From: Bacteroides sp.
Lineage (GTDB): Bacteria; Bacteroidota; Bacteroidia; Bacteroidales; Muribaculaceae
Length of the DNA: 47,986 bases
Assembly (NCBI GenBank): GCA_014801865.1
Contig: JAAVDH010000030.1
Coordinates: forward strand, 1 to 47,986
Direction: 5' to 3'
The notes beneath the pieces are model-generated. The model had not been told where the DNA came from. It saw only the letters and a program-made list of their open reading frames with translations, and made no database searches. This document shows, in pieces, positions 40,897 to 47,986 of the stretch (positions are counted from its first letter, which is position 1; each line of letters starts with the position of its first letter). A program made the position numbers and the translations under genes.

Positions 40897-42204
40897 CTAT
40901 CTCATGCTTAGAGTGTGTTTGAATTTAAGAGAGTATTTACGCGAGGAGGTGGGGGTGGTGACGATGTATACGCCCGCGGGCAGGGTTACTGCGGCCTCAT
41001 CCATTACTGTTCCGCGCCACAGAGGCAGTCCCTGCAGCGACCATACGGTCACCTCCGTAGGAGTACTTGCAGCGATATGCAGTTCCCCACGGTCGCTCCT
41101 CAGGCTAACTTGCGGCTCCGACATCTCAGCGGTTTCGCAGACCGGCCCTTCAATAGCCGCATTCTCTTCCCTGAGATACTCGCTCATCGGACGTATCTCA
41201 CCGAAATCGCGCCAATAATACGCTTCTCTGTACGCCTCCATCGCCTCATCAGGCACATACAGTACCGCATTGTCTCGGTAGACCGTTTCTCTATCTATTT
41301 GATTTATTAACAGTATTTCAGGGGGAGTCTCAGCTTGTGAAATTACCCGTATTGATTTAATCCCTACCATACGGTAAAATGGGAAATCGCATAAATCCAA
41401 TATAATGTGTTTGCATGGACGTATTACAACATATTCTTCTGACTCTGAGTTTATGTCGTAATAGCTGTAGCTGTACCTTAGATGCAGGGTATCACATTTT
41501 GGATAGGTTATCTTATGAAATTCAGGTAGTTGCGCATTTCGTTTATATAAGGGACGAAAACTATTTCTAATATAAAAACGTGATGGCTTATATCCGTCTT
41601 GATTACTGAGAACAAACTCGGTTAGCTCCGTATCATTAAATGATGATGTAATAGATGTGAGTTTAGAAGGATAGTGAATTTCTTGTAAATTAGAACAATA
41701 CCCTAAATGACTATCCAGTACGGTAAGGCTATCGTGATACACCACTTTTTGTAGATCCTTACACATATAAAAATGGCCAAAAGTGCTATAATCATAGTGA
41801 TCTATAGGAAAATCTACGTTAGAATTAAATACAACTGACCTTAAGCCTTTAGAAAAAGAAAAGGCATGTTGATTGACAGAAGCGACACGATATTTTTTAT
41901 CCTCAAATTCCACACTGTCAGGCACCACGATATCACCGGTATAACATCTATTAATTTCAGAATTATACGCGATATCAAGTATCTCTTCATAGAGACATTC
42001 CATAGCCATTGGTACCTTTAAGGTACTTTTTCTTACGAGATTAACTTCACCCTCTCCCGCGAATTCATAGTACAGTCCACGATATTCAAAATCATAGACG
42101 TCTTCTATGGTTTCTCCAGGCGTACCATATAAATATATGTAACACTTCTCTTTGGATTCTGTGCTTATTAAAGGTATAAGGGAGAGTAATAGGTTTATAA
42201 TCAT
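40897..42204 (-). CDS. BspA-like leucine-rich-repeat surface protein
   Basis: A 435-residue protein with a short hydrophobic start (MIINLLLSLIPLIS) that may be a signal peptide. LRR_5/BspA-type units follow (about 90-330: IVVPDSVEFEDKKYRVASVN, LQKVVYHDSLTVLDSHLGYC, LQEIHYPSKLTSITSSFN). The C-terminal 75 residues look like a type IX-type beta-sandwich tail (LHIAASTPTEVTVWSLQGLP, AGVYIVTTPTSSRKYSLKFK). The last residues (SLKFKHTLSMR) are read from the dispersed TTAAATTCAAACAC repeat, so the natural end may have been extended. The gene is more AT-rich than its neighbours. Adhesion to host or mucin is inferred from the family. Confidence 0.75.
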   Translation of the reverse strand: MIINLLLSLIPLISTESKEKCYIYLYGTPGETIEDVYDFEYRGLYYEFAGEGEVNLVRKSTLKVPMAMECLYEEILDIAYNSEINRCYTGDIVVPDSVEFEDKKYRVASVNQHAFSFSKGLRSVVFNSNVDFPIDHYDYSTFGHFYMCKDLQKVVYHDSLTVLDSHLGYCSNLQEIHYPSKLTSITSSFNDTELTEFVLSNQDGYKPSRFYIRNSFRPLYKRNAQLPEFHKITYPKCDTLHLRYSYSYYDINSESEEYVVIRPCKHIILDLCDFPFYRMVGIKSIRVISQAETPPEILLINQIDRETVYRDNAVLYVPDEAMEAYREAYYWRDFGEIRPMSEYLREENAAIEGPVCETAEMSEPQVSLRSDRGELHIAASTPTEVTVWSLQGLPLWRGTVMDEAAVTLPAGVYIVTTPTSSRKYSLKFKHTLSMR

Positions 42205-42241
42205 AGTAAATGCAGGTGTATCAATTGTTTATCCCATTAGT

Positions 42242-42431
42242 TTATCTTACAAGAATCATTTGCTGATCAAGCCATTCAGGGGAGTTTGTTCCACGAAGTA
42301 TTAAGTTATAGTAGCCCGAAGGAACATATAATGTGATAAATGCCGTCGCGGGTCACTATCGTTTTGGCGTGAAGCTACGGAGCAGTACCTAAAAACAGGC
42401 ATGTGACAGCTGCAAGGCGGATGAGTGACAT
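42242..42431 (-). pseudogene. Remnant of a small exported protein gene
   Basis: Two coding-like pieces on the minus strand. 42431-42375 encodes a signal-peptide-like MSLIRLAAVTCLFLGTAP, then a stop. 42352-42242 (no start; preceded by TAG TGA) encodes a small exported-protein-type C-terminus, with FITLYVPSGYYNLILRG and EWLDQQMILVR before TAA. The middle is lost. The rest of the 543-bp gap 42205-42747 has no ORF I trust: it holds this relic and the repeats at 42677-42743. Confidence 0.5.
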
Positions 42432-42676
42432 CGTCAGGGTGAATGGAAAGTGATGATTGGCCATAGGTATAGACATGAATTGACGTCGATCGGTATTAGT
42501 ATGAGGAATGGGAGCGCAAGTTAGTGATAATTCATTTATTATGCAAGTAATTGAGGGCGAAGTCAGCTGGGATAGGAGTAATAAAATAGTTGGATAGAGA
42601 GTGTGTGGGGGGGAGGTATAAAAACAGGCTACCGCCACAGCGAGGGATAGCCATGCTGCGACGGAAGCCGGAAAAT

Positions 42677-42718
42677 TTAGAAACAGTTTCTAAGAGTAAC
42701 TTAGAAACTGTTTAAGAG
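42677..42718. repeat. Paired GAAACNGTTT palindromes before the SulP 3' end
   Basis: TTAGAAACAGTTTCTAAGAG (42677-42696) is a near-perfect palindrome. CTTAGAAACTGTTTAAGAG (42700-42718) follows at once. Both belong to the motif family seen at 16974-17164 and 40779-40806. Confidence 0.75.
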
Positions 42719-42747
42719 TAATAAGGGATTATCGGGATTGAACGGGG

Positions 42748-44445
42748 TCAGCGGGCGTCGTTATCGGCGATGCGGTTGGCCATCTCTACTGCTTTGGTAA
42801 TGTGGTCGCAGATGTGGTCGGCGCCGATAAGGTCGTCGATACCGGCATGAAGCAGTACGCTGTGGACATTCTCGTTTACGCCTGAAAGCACTACATGGAT
42901 ATTCTCCTGGAGTGAGGAGCGTATGAGTATCTCGAGGTTGTGCACACCGGTGGAGTCGATGAAGGGGACTTTGCGCATACGTATGATACGCACTTTGGGC
43001 TTGGTGTGGATGGTAGAACGCATCATTTCGTCAAACTTGGTGGCCACACCGAAGAAGAAGGGGCCGTCAATCTCGTAGACCGATACACCCTTGGAGAGGT
43101 TAAGCACTTCGTGCATGGTGGTTTCCGTTCCGTCGGCTATATCTATCTGCTCGCCGTAGGCACGTATCTGGGTGTTCTCCATTACGCGGCGCAGGAAGAG
43201 GATGATAGCCAGCAGCAGGCCTATCTCTATGGCGATCGTAAGGTCAAAGATTACAGTGAGGATAAAGGTGACGACAAGGACGGAAATGTCGCTCTTGGGA
43301 TTGTGGAAGATGGCTCTGACCGTACGCCATCCGCTCATGTTGTAGCTCACCATGATAAGTACGGCGGCAAGACATGCCATAGGCACCATATTGATGAGGG
43401 GCATGAGGAACAGGAATATGAGCAGGAGCACGACGGCATGAATTATACCGGCCACGGGGGTGCGACCGCCGTTGGTGATATTGGTCATGGTGCGGGCTAT
43501 GGCTCCGGTGACAGGTATACCGCCGAACATGGGCACGATGATATTAGCTATGCCCTGCCCTATGAGTTCGGTGTTGGAATTGGTGCGCGAGCCTGTCACA
43601 CCGTCGGCTACAGTAGCTGAAAGCAGGCTTTCGATAGCGCCGAGGATAGCTATGGTGAAGGCCGAGGGCAGGAGGAGGTTGATGGTGGCCATATTAAGCT
43701 CAAATCCGTGAGGTTCGGGGATATCGGTAGGGAGATTTCCGAAACGGTCACCGATGGTCTCTACGGCAAACTCAGGGAAGAAGGGGGAGATAAGAGCTAC
43801 GGTCGCAGTGACAAGTATTATGGAGATGAGTGCTCCGGGCAGGCGTTTGGATATCTTGGGGGTGACGATGATAATGGCCAGCGATACGAGGCCTACTATG
43901 AGAGTGGGAAGATTGATGTTGGAGATGTTGGAGAGATACATGCCCCACTTGGGAATGAATTCGCTCGGCACACCCTTGAGGCCAAGACCGAAAAAGTCGT
44001 TCATCTGGGTGGAGAAGATGGTGAGTGCGATACCGGCGGTGAAGCCCACGACGATGGGGTAAGGAATGAACTTAATGACCGTACCGAGATGGAACAGGCC
44101 GAGGAGCACCAATATGAGGCCGGCCATCAGTGTGGCTATTGCAAGACCTTCGAGGCCGTAGGAGGCTATGATATTGTAGACTATCACGATGAATGCGCCT
44201 GTAGGACCGCCGATCTGCACGGAACATCCGCCAAGTGCCGACACGAGGAATCCACCGATTATGGCGGTGATGAGGCCTACTGTTGGGCTTACTCCACTGG
44301 CGATACCAAACGCGATGGCAAGCGGGAGCGCTACGATGCCCACCACGATACCGGCCACAAGGTCGGACTTGAATCTGTCAAATGAATAATTCTTCAGCGC
44401 TGAAATAATCTTAGGCTGAAAATCAATTGATCCTGAGAAATTCAT
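42748..44445 (-). CDS. SulP/SLC26 inorganic anion transporter with STAS domain
   Basis: A 565-residue inner-membrane protein. The membrane part (about 20-425) has 14 predicted helices in the 7+7 inverted UraA fold, with the conserved VGIVALPLAIAFGIASGVSP near helix 1 and GGPTGAFIVIVYNI near helix 3. A cytoplasmic STAS domain (about 450-550) carries the typical IRMRKVPFIDSTGVHNLEIL. Substrates in the family include sulfate, bicarbonate, chloride and dicarboxylates; sequence does not decide among them. A -7 box lies 79 bp before the start. Beyond its 3' end lie the repeats at 42677-42743. Confidence 0.93.
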   Translation of the reverse strand: MNFSGSIDFQPKIISALKNYSFDRFKSDLVAGIVVGIVALPLAIAFGIASGVSPTVGLITAIIGGFLVSALGGCSVQIGGPTGAFIVIVYNIIASYGLEGLAIATLMAGLILVLLGLFHLGTVIKFIPYPIVVGFTAGIALTIFSTQMNDFFGLGLKGVPSEFIPKWGMYLSNISNINLPTLIVGLVSLAIIIVTPKISKRLPGALISIILVTATVALISPFFPEFAVETIGDRFGNLPTDIPEPHGFELNMATINLLLPSAFTIAILGAIESLLSATVADGVTGSRTNSNTELIGQGIANIIVPMFGGIPVTGAIARTMTNITNGGRTPVAGIIHAVVLLLIFLFLMPLINMVPMACLAAVLIMVSYNMSGWRTVRAIFHNPKSDISVLVVTFILTVIFDLTIAIEIGLLLAIILFLRRVMENTQIRAYGEQIDIADGTETTMHEVLNLSKGVSVYEIDGPFFFGVATKFDEMMRSTIHTKPKVRIIRMRKVPFIDSTGVHNLEILIRSSLQENIHVVLSGVNENVHSVLLHAGIDDLIGADHICDHITKAVEMANRIADNDAR

Positions 44446-44523
44446 AATCTCTTTTATCTAAACAACTTAGTTTTATTTATTCTCACTTACCTATAAGAAA
44501 TATACTCTATTGAAAGTAGGGCG

Positions 44524-44531
44524 CAAAGTTA
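44524..44531 (-). promoter_or_regulatory. -7 box (TAACTTTG) of the SulP gene
   Basis: CAAAGTTA on the plus strand is an exact TAnnTTTG on the minus strand, 79 bp before ATG 44445. The -33 position shows no clear TTTG. The 334-bp gap 44446-44779 otherwise holds only the two hairpins listed below. Confidence 0.5.
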
Positions 44532-44691
44532 GTTAAAAAATGTAATAAAGTAGTGGGGTTGTTAACAAGTCGTAACAACTTATACTTAAGAGTAAGTCTA
44601 CAAAATTATTTTAATGTATGACGAGGAAACATTAGTGTCCACTAATGAAAGCAAATAAATAATTTACGGTGTTATCGACGTCAAAACGTAA

Positions 44692-44734
44692 GCAGTCCGC
44701 AACCAGTATTTATCTGATTGCGGACTGCATTTTT
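44692..44734. terminator. Terminator hairpin, 11-bp stem and T run
   Basis: GCAGTCCGCAA (44692-44702) pairs with TTGCGGACTGC (44718-44728), followed on the plus strand by ATTTTTA. The T run faces the plus strand, on which no gene precedes it. On the minus strand it would act as a second hairpin after the DUF4332 gene. Confidence 0.65.
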
Positions 44735-44741
44735 ATAAAGT

Positions 44742-44767
44742 CGCCTGACCATCCGGAAAGTCAGGCG
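44742..44767 (-). terminator. Hairpin directly after the DUF4332 gene, 8-bp stem
   Basis: CGCCTGAC (44742-44749) pairs with GTCAGGCG (44760-44767), 13 bp beyond the DUF4332 stop. On the minus strand it is followed by ACTTTAT. Confidence 0.55.
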
Positions 44768-44779
44768 TCAGGGCCTTAT

Positions 44780-45187
44780 TCAATATTTGATTCTGGGTTC
44801 GAGCTCTTTAGCCTGCTCAACCATCTTAGCCACTTCTGATTCAGCGGGTACGCGATTACAGAGATTTTTAGCTTCATTCACCTCCACGAGTTTGGCGTGA
44901 AGATTTGCGGGCACACGGTGACGAAGTTCCTTCACTGTATCTACACCCGATGCTTCGAGCAATTCAGCAAACTGGCCGGCGATGCCTTTGATTCGGAAGA
45001 GATCAGCATGGTTAGCCCATTTGAGAATCAGCTTTTCTGAAATGCCTGTTTCTTCAGCGAGAGCTTCACGACCTTTTTTGGTATCTGCCTTGTCAAGCAG
45101 ATCGTCAGTTGTTTTCACGCCGGCTGTTTCAAGTTTCTCAGCATATACACTGCCGACACCTTCAATTTCTACAATTTTGTAAGCCAT
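44780..45187 (-). CDS. DUF4332 helix-hairpin-helix protein
   Basis: A 135-residue soluble protein made of two helix-hairpin-helix-like units: IEGVGSVYAEKLETAGVKTT (about 8-27) and IKGIAGQFAELLEASGVDTV (about 66-85). Each is followed by a helical bundle. This is the DUF4332 pattern, related to the HhH modules of DNA-binding and ribosomal proteins. Small basic-acidic proteins of this kind are of unknown function; non-specific DNA binding is plausible. It is divergent from nhaA with 257 bp between, and followed by two hairpins. Confidence 0.85.
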   Translation of the reverse strand: MAYKIVEIEGVGSVYAEKLETAGVKTTDDLLDKADTKKGREALAEETGISEKLILKWANHADLFRIKGIAGQFAELLEASGVDTVKELRHRVPANLHAKLVEVNEAKNLCNRVPAESEVAKMVEQAKELEPRIKY

Positions 45188-45444
45188 AACTTAAATAGTT
45201 GAGGGGTTGATAATTAGTCTGTTATTAAAAGTGAGTTACGACTTACATGATATATTAGTCGTTACAACTTTATAACGATTCATGGCTACAAAAAGTTCTC
45301 AATAGTTTGCGACTTACTTAATAATTGCTACGATAGCTATAGCAGCAATTATAAACAGTGGAGCTCCGAACCATACTCATATCGGGTATGTTATCTTTTT
45401 ACATTACTTATAAGATTCAATACATCCATATTTGCATTAGTGAT

Positions 45445-46848
45445 ATGTCAGCACTTCATTACCGCGAACCGCTTCAGGAACCTCACAGTGTGTTCTATGC
45501 CGCCCGTCAGGCTATCCGCCGCCATGCTACAGGCGGTAATCTTCTCATATTAGCTACTCTGTTGGCTCTGATAGTAGCCAATATACCCGGCGTAAACGAC
45601 CTCTACTTCTCTTTCTGGAATCAGGAAGTGAGGCTACAGATCGGCGGATTTAACATATTCAGCCATGACGGGCACCCGATGAGTGTAATAGCCTTTATCA
45701 ACGATGCTCTGATGGCGGTGTTTTTCTTTACTATAGGTCTGGAAATCAAGCGTGAGATACTCGTAGGCGAACTGTCGTCATTTAAAAAGGCTCTGCTGCC
45801 TATCATCGGGGCCATAGGGGGTATGATCGTGCCCGTGGCCATATTCATGACAATGAGCGCGGGTACGGAATACACACGCGGGGGTGCCATACCTATGGCC
45901 ACTGACATCGCCTTCTCGCTCGGACTGCTCGCAATGCTTGGCAGCCGTGTGCCTCTGTCGCTCAAGGTTTTTCTCACTACACTGGCGGTGGTGGACGATA
46001 TCGGCGGCATTATAGTGATAGCCACGGCCTACTCTACCCATATCGAGGTGTCACTGCTACTGTGGGCTCTCGCTCTGCTCGGGCTGCTCGTATTGGGATC
46101 GGCATTGAGGATTCAGACCAAGATATTCTATATCGGTATCGGTGGCGTAATATGGTTTCTGTTTCTCAACTCAGGCGTCCACCCCACGATAGCCGGTGTG
46201 CTGATAGCCTTCTGCATACCCTCCAAACCGGTATTCGCCCCCCGAAAGTATATCAAGAAGATACGTGAAAGCATAGGTCATTTCCGTCAGGAGGATGATA
46301 CGCAGCTCGACCGTAAGAGCATACTGTCGCGCGACCAGATGAACTGGCTTAAGGAAATAGAGTCTGCATCGGATAAGGTCATCTCCCCTCTGCAGGATCT
46401 TGAGGACTCGCTTCATCCCGTGGTCAATTTCCTTATCATACCGCTCTTTGCATTTGCCAATGCGGGTATTTTCCTGCTCAATACCAATCCCGCGACCATA
46501 GTGGAGGGCCTGAGCCTCGCTATTATCTGCGGTCTTGTAATAGGAAAATTCCTCGGCATACTCGGTTTCTCGTGGCTGACAGTGAAACTCGGCTGGGCGC
46601 CTATGCCCGAGAAGGCCGACTGGAAGATGATGAGCGGTGTGGCCATGCTCGGGGGTATAGGATTTACGGTATCGCTCTTTGTGGCCAATCTGTCGTTTGA
46701 CAGTTCTACGCCCGCGGGGCAGCAGCTCCTTGACCAAGCCAAACTCGGCATAGTCATCGGCTCATTCGTAGCCGGGCTCGCAGGCTTCCTGATGCTCCGG
46801 GCATTCCTGCCCAAACATCCCGTGCAGGAGGATGCTGACGAGGAGTAA
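45445..46848 (+). CDS. nhaA: Na+/H+ antiporter NhaA
   Basis: A 467-residue inner-membrane antiporter exchanging two H+ for one Na+. Functional residues are conserved: D154 (MATDIAFSLG) and D184-D185 (VVDDIGG), matching E. coli D133 and D163/D164. About 12 helices are visible. The cytoplasmic loop near 290-345 (about KKIRESIGHFRQEDDTQLD) is longer than in E. coli, as usual in Bacteroidetes. I start at ATG 45445 (MSALHYREP). The open frame upstream adds 29 residues without family similarity. A near-consensus CATATTTG box (45427-45434) lies directly before the start. Confidence 0.95.
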   Translation: MSALHYREPLQEPHSVFYAARQAIRRHATGGNLLILATLLALIVANIPGVNDLYFSFWNQEVRLQIGGFNIFSHDGHPMSVIAFINDALMAVFFFTIGLEIKREILVGELSSFKKALLPIIGAIGGMIVPVAIFMTMSAGTEYTRGGAIPMATDIAFSLGLLAMLGSRVPLSLKVFLTTLAVVDDIGGIIVIATAYSTHIEVSLLLWALALLGLLVLGSALRIQTKIFYIGIGGVIWFLFLNSGVHPTIAGVLIAFCIPSKPVFAPRKYIKKIRESIGHFRQEDDTQLDRKSILSRDQMNWLKEIESASDKVISPLQDLEDSLHPVVNFLIIPLFAFANAGIFLLNTNPATIVEGLSLAIICGLVIGKFLGILGFSWLTVKLGWAPMPEKADWKMMSGVAMLGGIGFTVSLFVANLSFDSSTPAGQQLLDQAKLGIVIGSFVAGLAGFLMLRAFLPKHPVQEDADEE

Positions 46849-46889
46849 CGTAAAAATAAAGAGGTTGTGTAATAATTAACATATCCTCC

Positions 46890-47139
46890 AGCACACCCCG
46901 GAGGAGGTGTGCCGATAATAGCCGTGGGTGAGCCGCAGGCGTAACCCGCGGTTAATCATATATGCGAATAAGAAAAGACATCCCGGAGAGGATGTCCCGA
47001 TAGTCTATAATCCTTTATAATAAGAAATTATTTAGTTTATCGGGACATCCTCTCCGGGATGTCTCTTATTGTGTGTAACCTTATTTTCCGCGGGTTACGC
47101 CTACGGCTCACCCACGGCTATTGTCGGGGCATTTCCTCC
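46890..47139. repeat. Compound inverted repeat, about 250 bp (REP/BIME-like)
   Basis: The outer arms are 46901-46951 and 47088-47139, about 52 bp each with few mismatches; the core is AGCCGTGGGTGAGCCG(C/T)AGG. The inner arms are 46967-47002 and 47038-47070 and differ by a 3-base insertion. A 35-base AT-rich loop lies at the centre. Smaller hairpins are nested: GCACACC/GGTGTGC (46891-46912) and GACATCC/GGATGTC inside each inner arm. It fills most of the 443-bp gap between nhaA and rpiB (46849-47291), where I see no gene. Confidence 0.9.
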
Positions 47140-47291
47140 GGAATGCCTCCTTGGATAACACTATACAATCTAAAGTATTACAGACTCACCGGAAGGCGCG
47201 CCCACAGTATATGAGGTGTTGGCAAAGCCTTATCGCTGTTTTTAAAAGGAACTGTTTTAGAGTATAATATAATTTTTACGACTTACTCTTA

Positions 47292-47750
47292 TCAGCGCTT
47301 GAGATTGGGTATCTTGTCAATTCGGCGCTGATGGCGTCCGCCCTCGAAGGGGGTATCAAGGAATGTATCGACCATGACCTTGGCTTCTTCTACCGTTATG
47401 AATCGTGCGGGCATTACCAATATGTTTGCGTCGTTGTGTTCACGCGCCAGTCGCACGATATCAGGTTGCCAACACAGTGCGGCGCGTATGGCCTGATGTT
47501 TGTTGAGGGTCATGGCGATGCCATTGCCGGTGCCACACATGGCTATACCGGGATAACATTCGTGACGCTCCATGGCTGCCGCGCAAAGATGAGCGAAGTC
47601 GGGATAGTCGCAGCTGGTGCTGTCATAGGTACCGAAATCCTTGTAAGGGATACCATGATCGCAAAGGTACTGTTTTAACTGTTCTTTCAACTCATATCCG
47701 GCATGATCGCTGCATAAGGCCACCGGAAGACCTTCTTTGAGGATACTCAT
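47292..47750 (-). CDS. rpiB: Ribose 5-phosphate isomerase B
   Basis: A 152-residue RpiB/LacAB-type isomerase interconverting ribose-5-P and ribulose-5-P in the pentose phosphate pathway. SDHAGYELKEQL is the substrate-binding start. The catalytic C72 lies in CGTGNGIAMTLNKHQAIRAA. The histidine in LAREHNDANILVMPAR and the C-terminal FEGGRHQRRIDKI are conserved. Normal length. A -7 box lies 35 bp upstream, so it appears to be transcribed alone. Confidence 0.95.
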   Translation of the reverse strand: MSILKEGLPVALCSDHAGYELKEQLKQYLCDHGIPYKDFGTYDSTSCDYPDFAHLCAAAMERHECYPGIAMCGTGNGIAMTLNKHQAIRAALCWQPDIVRLAREHNDANILVMPARFITVEEAKVMVDTFLDTPFEGGRHQRRIDKIPNLKR

Positions 47751-47784
47751 TTGATGAATGTCTGATTAGAAAAATTCTGTAGTA

Positions 47785-47792
47785 CAAAGTTA
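47785..47792 (-). promoter_or_regulatory. -7 box (TAACTTTG) of rpiB
   Basis: CAAAGTTA on the plus strand, an exact TAnnTTTG on the minus strand, 35 bp before ATG 47750. No -33 TTTG at the expected place. Confidence 0.5.
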
Positions 47793-47846
47793 GGATTTTT
47801 TTTCGGTATTTTTTACTCTAATCGCTCCAATAGCTAAAACAATGAT

Positions 47847-47879
47847 GAGGCTGTGTCAAAATAGGCACAGCCTCTTTTT
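47847..47879 (+). terminator. Terminator hairpin GAGGCTGTG/CACAGCCTC with T5
   Basis: A 9-bp perfect stem (47847-47855 with 47866-47874) followed by TTTTT. The sequence GAGGCTGTGTCAAAAT resembles terminal sequences of some Bacteroidetes insertion sequences, so it may be an element end instead of, or as well as, a terminator. Confidence 0.55.
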
Positions 47880-47901
47880 GTAAGCTGCTGTAAAACATAA
47901 A

Positions 47902-47935
47902 ACAAAGCCCTGACTTTCGCAAGCCGGGGCTTTGT
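47902..47935 (+). other. Hairpin ACAAAGCCC/GGGCTTTGT
   Basis: A 9-bp perfect stem (47902-47910 with 47927-47935). Its TTTG (47931-47934) is exactly 19 bp before TAACTTTA (47954-47961), a near-consensus promoter pair reading toward the window end. Confidence 0.5.
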
Positions 47936-47960
47936 CATGTCAAAAAGTTTTTGTAACTTT

Positions 47961-47986
47961 ATGACAAACAAACAATTAAATGTCTA
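47961..47986 (+). CDS. Possible start of a gene cut by the window end
   Basis: ATG at 47961 opens a frame (MTNKQLN..) to the window edge. A second ATG in another frame lies at 47980, which fits better with the near-consensus promoter at 47931-47961. Too short to identify. An insertion-sequence transposase is possible, judging by the upstream hairpins. Confidence 0.2.

Noticed and set aside
42375-42638. Minus-strand 87-aa ORF between the SulP and LRR genes
   Set aside because: Low-complexity start and abrupt stop; only the signal-peptide-like end looks coding, so it is listed as part of a pseudogene instead.
43708-44385. Antisense ORF opposite the SulP gene
   Set aside because: Asp/Glu/Gly/Tyr-rich shadow of hydrophobic membrane codons; not a plausible protein.
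46171-46737. Antisense ORF opposite nhaA
   Set aside because: Shadow of a conserved antiporter; Tyr/His/Arg-rich with no family resemblance.

Overview
The window looks like chromosome of a gut Bacteroidales bacterium, most likely a Muribaculaceae (S24-7) member. Three things suggest this. The protein families are typical of the order: a SusC-like TonB receptor, a PCMD-domain protein, a head-GIN lipoprotein, DUF2027-Smr, DUF4373, and the nusB-yajC-ybbR-coaE order. The -7 boxes match the Bacteroidetes sigma consensus TAnnTTTG instead of sigma-70 hexamers. The base composition is near 50% GC and Shine-Dalgarno sequences are mostly absent. The species call is inference. No rRNA, tRNA, CRISPR array or complete insertion sequence is visible.

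Layout. 128-4450 (+): DUF2027-Smr protein, flavodoxin/ferredoxin protein and TonB-dependent receptor in one tight run. 4451-7264 is a small accessory patch. It holds a possible small RNA, iteron-like repeats, a DUF4373 replication-type gene, and a two-gene toxin-antitoxin-like cassette (44 aa plus 164 aa, overlapping TAATG, with a textbook promoter). A 101-bp direct repeat of the DUF4373 3' end brackets the cassette, and gene debris lies on both sides. 7192-12621 (-): PIF1-like helicase, RF2 with an intact programmed frameshift, and an acyl-CoA ligase. 12884-14425 (+): serine-type sulfatase. 14653-17616 (-): 5-formyl-THF cyclo-ligase, S41 protease and dCMP deaminase, with a 191-bp near-palindromic element between the last two. 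17912-18418 (+): ECF-like sigma factor. 18491-20954 (-): PCMD protein and OmpA-family protein. 21221-25272 (+): YqgE, glycosyltransferase, flippase and head-GIN lipoprotein. 25440-34719 (-): a lipoprotein, then ygiQ, uvrB, nadC, coaE, ybbR, yajC and an unusually long nusB. 34820-35293 (+): rlmH. 35360-42204 (-): hemW, an AddB-like nuclease, holB and a leucine-rich-repeat surface protein. 42748-45187 (-): SulP transporter and DUF4332 protein. 45445-46848 (+): nhaA. 47292-47750 (-): rpiB. A possible mobile-element edge is cut by the window end.

Most genes are housekeeping: translation termination, excision repair, replication clamp loading, NAD and CoA synthesis, folate and dCMP metabolism, rRNA methylation and ion homeostasis. 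The unusual content is in the spaces between genes. At least four families of short dispersed or inverted repeats occur here. One sits in frame inside a glycosyltransferase, one carries the likely promoter of the holB operon, and one forms a roughly 250-bp compound cruciform beside rpiB. The best candidate for an undescribed system is the cassette at 6291-7081, with a degraded relative of its second gene at 4864-4910.
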